From assembly GCF_018129985.1 (NCBI RefSeq), contig NZ_JAFCKT010000012.1, forward strand, positions 1 through 64,000: DNA of 64,000 nt, in the 5' to 3' direction. The stretch's first letter is position 1; each line of letters begins with the position of its first letter. The notes under the pieces are model-generated. The model worked only from the letters and a program-made list of their open reading frames with translations, was not told the origin of the DNA and did not search any database. Shown here piece by piece: positions 57,705-64,000 of this stretch. The DNA is from Bradyrhizobium sp. SZCCT0148. GTDB taxonomy: Bacteria; Pseudomonadota; Alphaproteobacteria; Rhizobiales; Xanthobacteraceae. A program made the position numbers and the translations under genes.

Positions 57705-58325
57705 ATGATGTCCATGCAAGCCTATTTCGCCTTCCTCGCCGCCTGCATTGCGCTGGCGTTGCTGCCGGGGCCGATCGTCACCCTCGTCATCGCCAACGGC
57801 CTGCGTCACGGCACGCGTGCCGCGCTCACCAATGTGGCGGGCGCGCAAGCCGGGCTTGCCATCGTCATCGGCATCGTCGCGGTCGGCCTGACCTCGTTGA
57901 TGGCGACCATGGGCTACTGGTTCGACTGGGTGCGGTTTGCGGGCGCTGCCTATCTGGTCTGGCTCGGCATCAAGCTGATCTGGGCGCCGGTCGAGGGCGT
58001 CAATGTCGACGAGCCGCCGTTGCCGCCGCGCGGCGGCTTCTTCCTGCAGGGCTTCCTGGTGCTGCTGTCGAACCCGAAGGTGCTGGTGTTCTTCGGCGCC
58101 TTCATCCCGCAGTTCATGGACATGAACCAGCCGCACTTTCCGCAAGTCGCCCTGCTGGGCGCGACCTTCATGGTCACCGCCGTGATGACCGATGCGCTCT
58201 ACGCCATCGCGGCAGGCCGCGCGCGAAAATTCTTCTCGGCTCGCCGTACCCGCATGATGTCGCGTATCTCCGGCGGCTTCATGATCGGCGGCGGCATATG
58301 GCTGGCGCTGACGCGGGCAAAATAA
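57705..58325 (+). CDS. LysE-family amino-acid exporter
   Basis: The 206-aa protein has six membrane helices and the LysE core: FLAACIALALLPGPIVTLVI, AGAQAGLAIVIGIVAVGL, AYLVWLGIKLIW and the loop LLSNPKVLVFFGAFIPQF. RhtB/LysE proteins export amino acids or homoserine-like compounds; the substrate is not determinable. The start is ATG 57705, with ATG 57708 three bases on. A short palindrome (tcattcctcgcgaaggcggg) near 57587 precedes it. Confidence 0.9.
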   Translation: MMSMQAYFAFLAACIALALLPGPIVTLVIANGLRHGTRAALTNVAGAQAGLAIVIGIVAVGLTSLMATMGYWFDWVRFAGAAYLVWLGIKLIWAPVEGVNVDEPPLPPRGGFFLQGFLVLLSNPKVLVFFGAFIPQFMDMNQPHFPQVALLGATFMVTAVMTDALYAIAAGRARKFFSARRTRMMSRISGGFMIGGGIWLALTRAK

Positions 58326-58408
58326 CCGCTGCAAGGCCGGTCCCGGCTTGAACCCTTCGCGGCCGCAATGCGTCCAATCGGGCATTGCCGCCGACGAAGG
58401 AAGTTGCC

Positions 58409-59392
58409 GTGCCGGATCTCCCCGGGTTCGTCTATGCGATGTTGCTTGCGCCGCTCGGGCTCATCCTGGTTGCTGCCATCGTCAAGACCTGGCAGGTGCG
58501 CGAGGCGCGCAACTGGCCGCAGGCGCCGGGCAAGGTCGTGACCTCGGTCGCCGAGTTGCGCGACGTCAAGGTTTTCGACGACGATCGCGAGGGGGGCTCC
58601 CGCCTCGAGCGCCGCAATTTCGCGAACGTGACTTACGAATATTCGGTCGGCGGGCGGAAGCTGCGCTGCAACCGCATCTCGATCGGTGAGGACCTCGGTA
58701 ATTTCCAGGTCGCCGAGCGGCTCGCAAGATATCCGGCCGGCAGCGTCGTGACCGTCTATTACAATCCGCGCCATCCCGATCAGGCCGTGCTGGAGCGCGA
58801 CCTGCCCAAAGGCTTGTGGGGCTGCCTCGGCATCGGCACGGTGATCGTGCTTGGCGTCGTGTTCGGATCGGCCTTCGGCTTCAACCAGACTTATGCCTAT
58901 CTCTCGAACCACGTCGGACGGCCCGATCTTGCAGGCCTCGTGGTCGCCTTTGCCGCCTTCGGCCTGGTCATCGCGCTGATGGGGTATGCGGTGCACAGAC
59001 AGGCGTCGATGGCGACACGCTGGCCGGTGGTGCCTGGCACCATCAAGCTGTCGGGGATCGAAGACTATCGCCGGGCAAGCGAACCGGGCGAGCGGCGCGG
59101 CACCGAGATGTTCGGCAGGCGGGTGACCTACACCTATCAGTATCAGAACGTCAGCTACACCAATGAATGCGCGCGCGTCGCGGCGGGAACGCCTGATGCC
59201 TCCGACGAGATGCTGCGAAGGCTCATGGCGCGCTACCAGGACGGCGCGACCGTCGAGGTCCGCGTCAATCCCGCAAATCCGGCGGAAGCCACGCTCGACG
59301 CCCGCGGCGACGGCCGCATGGCTTTCGTGCTGTGGGGCATCGCCGCGATTTTCGCGGCGCTGGCGTTGTTCGTCGCCACACGCGGCGGCTAG
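58409..59392 (+). CDS. membrane protein with two DUF3592-type modules
   Basis: The 327-aa protein has an N-terminal membrane helix, a domain NWPQAPGKVVTSV...YEYSVGGRKLRCNRISIG...VYYNPRHPDQAVLE, two central helices, then a second copy of the domain (RWPVVPGTIKLSG...YTYQYQNVSYTNE...VRVNPANPAEATL) and a last helix. DUF3592 is thought to fold as a beta-rich domain outside the membrane. GTG 58409 with GAAGGAAG is preferred to TTG 58385. It overlaps the convergent amidohydrolase gene by 4 bases. Confidence 0.8.
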   Translation: MPDLPGFVYAMLLAPLGLILVAAIVKTWQVREARNWPQAPGKVVTSVAELRDVKVFDDDREGGSRLERRNFANVTYEYSVGGRKLRCNRISIGEDLGNFQVAERLARYPAGSVVTVYYNPRHPDQAVLERDLPKGLWGCLGIGTVIVLGVVFGSAFGFNQTYAYLSNHVGRPDLAGLVVAFAAFGLVIALMGYAVHRQASMATRWPVVPGTIKLSGIEDYRRASEPGERRGTEMFGRRVTYTYQYQNVSYTNECARVAAGTPDASDEMLRRLMARYQDGATVEVRVNPANPAEATLDARGDGRMAFVLWGIAAIFAALALFVATRGG

Positions 59393-60195
59393 ATGACCAG
59401 CCGCTCCGCCCGCAGCTCCACCTCGATCTCGGCGAAGATCCGCGCCAGCCGCTTGGCCCATTGCTGTTGGCCGGACTGGTCCGTGATCAGATCCTGCCGG
59501 ATCTCGATGCCGGTGCTCACGAGGCCGCGCCCTTCGCCGTGCACGGGGATGGTGTAGTCGGTGAGGTCGTTCACCGCATAGGGCTCGTTGTCGCCGACGA
59601 CGAGGTCGCCCTCTGCGCGCAGATGCTTGAGCAGCAGCTGCGGCAGCACGGTGTCGCGGTTGTAGAGCGCGCCGATGTGCCAGGGTCGCGCGACGCCGGC
59701 ATAGACTGGCGTGAAACTGTGTAGCGAGACCAGCACCGTCGGCCGGTCGTCATGCATGCGGCGGTCGATCGCGGCCTCGATGCGATTGTGATAGGGCTCG
59801 AAAATCTCGCGCCGCCGTGCCGCGCGCTCGCCGTCCGAAATCCCTTCGTTGCGCGGGATCGCGGTAGCCTCGGACATCACGGGAATCGAGCTTGCTGCGG
59901 TGGGCGGGCGATTGCAGTCGATCACCAGCCGCGAATAGCGCTGTGCGATCAGATGCGCATCGAGCAGCTTTGCGAGTCGCTCGGCGACGCCGGCAATGCC
60001 GATGTCCCAGCCGATGTGCCTGACAAGTTCGCTCTCCGCGATGCCGAGATCGCCCAGCGCGTGCGGCAGCATCCGTCCGTAGTGATCCGCAGTGAGCAGG
60101 AAGGGCGAAGGCCCCGCCGCATTCACCTCGTGCACGGGCGGAGTGTCGCCCTCGCCGAGCAGTCGATCGGCCGCCTCGGCCGTTTGCAGGTCCAT
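59389..60195 (-). CDS. N-formylglutamate amidohydrolase family protein
   Basis: The 268-aa zinc enzyme family removes formate from N-formylglutamate, the last step of one histidine degradation route. Visible metal-site elements are LLTADHYGRMLP, DCNRP and VSLHSFTPVYAG. No hut genes are here, and many members of this family have lost that role, so histidine use is not claimed. It converges on the DUF3592 gene. Confidence 0.85.
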   Translation of the reverse strand: MDLQTAEAADRLLGEGDTPPVHEVNAAGPSPFLLTADHYGRMLPHALGDLGIAESELVRHIGWDIGIAGVAERLAKLLDAHLIAQRYSRLVIDCNRPPTAASSIPVMSEATAIPRNEGISDGERAARRREIFEPYHNRIEAAIDRRMHDDRPTVLVSLHSFTPVYAGVARPWHIGALYNRDTVLPQLLLKHLRAEGDLVVGDNEPYAVNDLTDYTIPVHGEGRGLVSTGIEIRQDLITDQSGQQQWAKRLARIFAEIEVELRAERLVI

Positions 60196-60270
60196 CCTGA
60201 TTGCCTATGAAACGATTACGTGTCTAAACGGAGTAACGCCATTGCAACGACGTCGCAACGTTAGAACAGC

Positions 60271-60669
60271 ATGACTTCCGATCGCCTCTTCGTCTACGGC
60301 ACCCTGATGCGCGGCTTCGACCACCCGATGGCCCGGCTGCTTGCGGGACATGCGGATTTCCTGGGCGCAGCGACCTGCCGCGGCCGGCTGGTCCTGGTGA
60401 AGCATTATCCGGGCCTGCTGCCGTCGGGGGCAGCCTCCGACATCGTCCACGGCGAGCTGTTCCGGATGCGCGTGCCTGACGAGCTGCTGGGCGAACTCGA
60501 CATGTACGAGGCCTGCGGCGAGGGCTTTCCGGAGCCGACCGAATATCTGCGAGAGCTGGTCGACGTGACGCTGCCCGATGGCGCCGCCGAGAAGGCCTGG
60601 ACCTACGTCTACAACTGGCCCGTCACCGGTTTCCCGATCATCGAGTCCGGGCGGTTTCTCGATCACTAA
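60271..60669 (+). CDS. gamma-glutamylcyclotransferase-like protein
   Basis: The 132-aa protein has the GGCT fold with the signature FVYGTLMRGFDHPMARLL and the acidic residue in ELDMYEACGEGFP. Related enzymes release 5-oxoproline from gamma-glutamyl amines. It is a short AIG2-like form. It lies divergent from the formylglutamate amidohydrolase and convergent with cld. Confidence 0.87.
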   Translation: MTSDRLFVYGTLMRGFDHPMARLLAGHADFLGAATCRGRLVLVKHYPGLLPSGAASDIVHGELFRMRVPDELLGELDMYEACGEGFPEPTEYLRELVDVTLPDGAAEKAWTYVYNWPVTGFPIIESGRFLDH

Positions 60670-60671
60670 GC

Positions 60672-61229
60672 CTACAGCACTTCCTTCACCACGCGCACGT
60701 CGACCTCGCGCTCGACGTAGCTCCATTCCTCGGTCCGCCTCAGCATCCCCACCAGCTCCTCGAACAGCGAGGCGTGCGCGGGGGCGAATTCGAACCAGGT
60801 CAGGAAATCGAAGGGCTCGCCGAGGTCGCGGCTGTGATAGAGCTGGCGTGCGATCGCGGGCAGGAAACGAAGACTGCCGGCGATGTGGTGCGACTTGTCC
60901 TCGAAGATCCTGCGGCGCTCTTCCTGGGTCAGGTCCCACCACGCTTGCGATTTGCGGATCGGGATCAATGCCGCGCTGGTGGCTTCCAGCCGGCCGAGCC
61001 CGGCCTGCACGGCGGTCAGCTGCTGCTTCTCGGCCCGCTCGGTGTAGCGCAAGCTGCTGGGGGCGCCGACCAGCCGCCAGGCGTTGCGCGAGGGCACCAG
61101 CGGCAACGAGACGGCCTCGCTGTCAGTCACCGACAGCGCCGGCATGAAGGGCAGGGGCTCGCCCGTCACGGGTGCAACCGAAATCACCCGCCAGCCCCCG
61201 CTATGGCCGCCCCGAAAGGTCCTGAACAT
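60672..61229 (-). CDS. cld: chlorite dismutase, short dimeric form
   Basis: The 185-aa haem protein contains the family core WWDLTQEERRRIFEDKSHHI, the likely proximal ligand His115 and, 13 residues later, the distal Arg128 in LPAIARQLYHSRD. That Arg defines true chlorite dismutases as opposed to HemQ coproheme decarboxylases, which have Gln. The length and the sequence resemble the small dimeric Cld of Nitrobacter. It turns chlorite into chloride and oxygen. No chlorate or perchlorate reductase genes are nearby, so the physiological source of chlorite is unclear. Confidence 0.85.
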   Translation of the reverse strand: MFRTFRGGHSGGWRVISVAPVTGEPLPFMPALSVTDSEAVSLPLVPSRNAWRLVGAPSSLRYTERAEKQQLTAVQAGLGRLEATSAALIPIRKSQAWWDLTQEERRRIFEDKSHHIAGSLRFLPAIARQLYHSRDLGEPFDFLTWFEFAPAHASLFEELVGMLRRTEEWSYVEREVDVRVVKEVL

Positions 61230-61493
61230 GGGGCTATGGAAGCGTGGAACCGGGGCGGGTTCAAGGGGCTCGTCCTTCGCGGTGCCTTGAAGGGGCGGGC
61301 CCGGAATCCATCTCCCGGACGGAAAACCGGGACAAATGGTTCTCAGACGTGAGATCGCACATCATAGCTCGCCGCGGAATGACGGAGGGGGCTGTGAACA
61401 GCGCGTATAAGCCCGACAAACCTAACCTTTAGCCTGGCCGCACCTATATCCCTGATCGTTCGCCCGACTCAAACGCTCGGCTCAACTCACCCC

Positions 61494-63506
61494 ATGCGCT
61501 TCACGCCCCAATTCCTCGACGAGCTTCGGGCCCGGCTTTCGGTCTCCGAAGTCGTGGGCAAGCGCGTCAAGCTGAAGAAGGCGGGGCGGGAGTGGAAAGG
61601 GCTGTCGCCTTTCCAGCAGGAGAAGACGCCGTCCTTCTACGTCAACGACCAGAAGGGCTTTTACCATGACTTCTCCTCCGGAAAGCACGGCGACATTATC
61701 AGCTTCCTGATGGAGACCGACGGCCTGCCGTTCGGCGAGGCGGTCGAGCGGCTTGCCAGCATGGCGGGCCTGGCGCTGCCGGCGGTGACGCCGGATGCGG
61801 CGCGGCAGGAGCAGCGCCGCCGCACGCTGCATGACGTCATGGATCTGGCCGCGACCTATTTCGCGGAAACGCTGGCCTCGCGCGTCGGCGCCAAGGCGCG
61901 CGGCTATCTCGCCGACCGCGCCATTTCGCCGGCGACGCAATTGCAGTTCCGCCTCGGCTATGCCTCGCCCGATCGCTTCGCGCTGAAGGAGCATCTCGGC
62001 AAGCTCGGCGTGTCCGTCGAGGACATGGTCGAGACCGGCCTGCTGGTGGCGGGCGAGGACATTCCCGTACCCTACGACCGCTTCCGCGATCGCGTGATGT
62101 TTCCGATCACCGATCTGCGCGGCCGCGTCATTGCTTTCGGCGGGCGCGCGCTGGAGAAGGACGTCCCGGCCAAGTATCTGAACTCGCCGGAAACGCCGCT
62201 CTTCCACAAGGGCGACAATCTCTACAACCACCAGACCGCGCGCAAAGCCACCCATGACGGCAGCGCGCTGATCGTGGTCGAGGGCTATGTCGACGTCATC
62301 GCCATGGTCACTGCAGGTTTTGCCGGCGCCGTCGCGCCGCTCGGCACCGCGCTGACCGAAAACCAGCTCGCGCTGCTCTGGAAGATGGCGGACGAGCCGA
62401 TCCTCTGCTTCGACGGCGACCGCGCCGGCCAAAAGGCGGCTTATCGTGCCGCCGACCTTGCCTTGCCTTTCCTCGCACCCGGCAAGAGCCTTCGTTTCGC
62501 GCTGCTGCCGGAGGGGCAGGATCCCGACGATCTCGTGCGCTCGGGCGGCCGCGGCGCCATCGAGGACGTCATCGCAGCGGCGAAGCCGCTTGCCGAGATG
62601 CTCTGGTCGCGCGAGCTCGAAGGCGGCAATTTCGCCACCCCCGAGCGCCGCGCCGCGCTGGAGGCACGCATCAAGGAGCTCGCGAACGGGATCCGCGACG
62701 AGGTGGTGCGGCGCTACTACCGCGACGATTTCGTCGAGCGGCTGCAGCGCGCCTTTGCCCCCGAGGGCGGGCGTGGCGGCTTCGGCGGCCGGGGCAATTT
62801 CCGCCAGGGTCTCGGCGGCCGCCAATTCCAGCTCCGGGCTGCGGGCGGCGCGAATCGATTCGGTGGCCAGGGATTTGGTGGAGCGCGCCGTGGCCCGCCG
62901 GGGCCCACCCCGCTACCGTCAGGCCCCTATCAGGCGGCGAGTCCTCAGCTGGCGGCGAGCCCGATCATGCGCGGCCAGCGCAGCGCCATCTCCCGTCGGG
63001 AGGCTCTGATCCTGCAAATTCTGATGAATCACCCCTGGCTGCTGCACGACCACCTCGAGGAGGTCGCCGCCCTGGAGCTAGCCCATCCCGAGGCCCACAA
63101 ACTCCGGGCCGGCATCATCGCCGCCTTTGCCAACGATCATCACCACTCCCCGGACCCCGGCGAGCTCGCCGAAAAGATGCGCAGCGACCTCGCCAAGGGC
63201 GGATTTTCTCAAGTTCTCCAAAGGGTTGAGAATGGGATCACGACGCAGGCCGTGTGGGGCGCCCGCGAGGGCGCGGCTCCCGACGACGTTCTCGCCACCT
63301 GGCACCAGCTGGTTGCCTTGCATCGGCAGTACCATTCACTACTTAGAGAGCTGAAGGACGCCGAACTGGCCTTGGGGGACGATCCCAGCGAGGCCAATAT
63401 GGCGTGGCTGCGTGATGTGAAGGCTCGGTTGGCCGAGGTCGACGGCACCGAGGCCCTGATCGAGGGTTTTGGCGAGCTGTCGGGCCGGTTCCAGAAGAGC
63501 GTGTGA
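61494..63506 (+). CDS. dnaG: DNA primase DnaG
   Basis: The 670-aa enzyme makes replication primers. Its N-terminal domain aligns with zinc-binding primase domains (LSPFQQEKTPSFYVNDQKGF), but the four zinc ligands read Ser38, Gln41, Asp59 and Ser62. Next come the RNA-polymerase core with the TOPRIM Glu263 (VVEG) and Asp307/Asp309 (FDGDRAG). A glycine/arginine-rich linker (about residues 425-480, RGG-like) precedes the helicase-binding C-terminal domain. It lies upstream of rpoD, a standard alphaproteobacterial order. Confidence 0.97.
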   Translation: MRFTPQFLDELRARLSVSEVVGKRVKLKKAGREWKGLSPFQQEKTPSFYVNDQKGFYHDFSSGKHGDIISFLMETDGLPFGEAVERLASMAGLALPAVTPDAARQEQRRRTLHDVMDLAATYFAETLASRVGAKARGYLADRAISPATQLQFRLGYASPDRFALKEHLGKLGVSVEDMVETGLLVAGEDIPVPYDRFRDRVMFPITDLRGRVIAFGGRALEKDVPAKYLNSPETPLFHKGDNLYNHQTARKATHDGSALIVVEGYVDVIAMVTAGFAGAVAPLGTALTENQLALLWKMADEPILCFDGDRAGQKAAYRAADLALPFLAPGKSLRFALLPEGQDPDDLVRSGGRGAIEDVIAAAKPLAEMLWSRELEGGNFATPERRAALEARIKELANGIRDEVVRRYYRDDFVERLQRAFAPEGGRGGFGGRGNFRQGLGGRQFQLRAAGGANRFGGQGFGGARRGPPGPTPLPSGPYQAASPQLAASPIMRGQRSAISRREALILQILMNHPWLLHDHLEEVAALELAHPEAHKLRAGIIAAFANDHHHSPDPGELAEKMRSDLAKGGFSQVLQRVENGITTQAVWGAREGAAPDDVLATWHQLVALHRQYHSLLRELKDAELALGDDPSEANMAWLRDVKARLAEVDGTEALIEGFGELSGRFQKSV

Positions 63507-63551
63507 GGAAAGAATCATGCGGACGGCCGAGGCTGGAACCGCTAAAAGACT

Positions 63552-63572
63552 CGCCAAATCCAAGGTTTGGCG
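63552..63572 (+). terminator. hairpin after dnaG
   Basis: cgccaaa and tttggcg pair around a 7-base loop, 46 bases after the dnaG stop. No T-run follows, so it may be a weak terminator or an mRNA-stability hairpin before rpoD. Confidence 0.45.
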
Positions 63573-63880
63573 GCAAAAACAGGGTTAATCGAGGCTTAAC
63601 GGTCTTGTAGCACTTTGGCCCCCAGGCGGCCGCAGGCAGAACAGACGCGTCAGGAATGAATCCGCGCAATCGCTGTTGGCACTTCACCTGCATCCGCTGC
63701 GACAAAGAGGCTCACGAAGCGTTAGGCAAATCCGGCGAGAGAAGGGTCGGGGTGGCGAGAGATATGCGCGCCGCCCTTTCCGTGTCGAGATCTGGCGAAG
63801 CGAGAGCGTCGAGCAACAGGTTCAAGTGATTTCACGCGGGCGTGGCAACCGTCTGCATGAAGCGCGTTTAGGAGCAATGG

Positions 63881-64000
63881 ATGGCCACCAAGGCAAAGAC
63901 GCTGCAGGCGAAGGACAAGGAAAAAGACGACAAGGCAGCGGACGCGCCGGAGAAGGACTCCCAGGACGCGCCGTCTCCCTTGCTCGATCTGTCCGACGCG
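63881..64000 (+). CDS. rpoD: RNA polymerase sigma factor RpoD, N-terminal part only
   Basis: The frame opens at ATG 63881 behind AGGAG (63870-63874) and runs off the right edge. The 40 visible residues are Lys/Asp-rich (MATKAKTLQAKDKEKDDKAA), then LLDLSDA, the start of region 1.1 of alphaproteobacterial housekeeping sigma factors. Position right after dnaG supports the call. Only the start is in the window, so the catalytic regions cannot be checked. Confidence 0.85.
   Translation, partial: MATKAKTLQAKDKEKDDKAADAPEKDSQDAPSPLLDLSDA

Overview
The window is a dense, high-GC chromosomal segment of an alphaproteobacterium of the order Rhizobiales. The best fit is Bradyrhizobium or a close relative in the Nitrobacteraceae; this is inference from gene content, not a database match. 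The supporting signs are a lrp-trxB-lsrB cluster, a serC-serA pair behind a two-hairpin leader, a tRNA-His with A73 and no G-1, a PdhS-like kinase, a zinc-less form of DnaG, a phasin, and many intergenic palindromic repeats of the kind common in Bradyrhizobium. No prophage, CRISPR array, secretion system or intact mobile element is visible. The only mobile-element trace is the last 26 codons of a probable IS5-type transposase at the left edge.

Layout. 0-8 kb: lldD (minus), a 55-aa acidic protein, glmM, an Fsr-like exporter, two outer-membrane beta-barrel proteins, a GST, a GNAT acetyltransferase and a 68-aa protein. 8-13.6 kb: serC leader, serC, serA, a thiolase, and a convergent AI-2E/PerM-type membrane protein. 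13.8-19.4 kb: a frameshifted chemotaxis receptor and a 1161-aa PdhS-like PAS kinase. 19.4-22.7 kb: phasin, tRNA-His, a gene-poor stretch of about 0.86 kb, and a secreted alpha/beta hydrolase. 22.7-28.9 kb: tenA, an NTF2-like protein, a 24-aa membrane peptide, an AEC transporter with a frameshifted C-terminus, a LuxR-type regulator, and a CaiB/CitE-like CoA pair. 28.9-36.3 kb: a Cys-rich secreted protein, an orphan ParA, two look-alike 48-aa membrane peptides, a DapA-family aldolase, a hairpin-rich intergenic region with candidate small RNAs, lsrB, trxB, lrp and greA. 36.3-46.8 kb: carB, an MFS/ArsR divergent pair with twin operators, a tRNA-like gene, a methyltransferase, a Dps protein, a cupin, carA, a hydrolase and a YqeY protein. 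46.8-54.7 kb: epoxide hydrolase, acyl-CoA synthetase, a hybrid histidine kinase, a DUF2189 membrane protein and a transglutaminase-like pair. 54.7-64 kb: an ArsR-SRPBCC-SRPBCC operon with its operator, an LVIVD-type secreted protein, a LysE exporter, a DUF3592 protein, N-formylglutamate amidohydrolase, a GGCT-like protein, a dimer-type chlorite dismutase, dnaG, and the first 40 codons of rpoD.

How the genes work together. Most of the window is housekeeping: serine synthesis (serC/serA), amino-sugar precursor (glmM), carbamoyl phosphate (carA/carB, separated by several unrelated genes), redox control (lrp-trxB-lsrB) and replication/transcription (yqeY, dnaG, rpoD, greA). Single accessory genes sit between. 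The least explained parts are the RNA-like structures at 32.2-32.6 kb, the tRNA-like gene at 41.7 kb, the twin membrane peptides at 30.7-31.1 kb, the two frameshifts, and the stand-alone chlorite dismutase.
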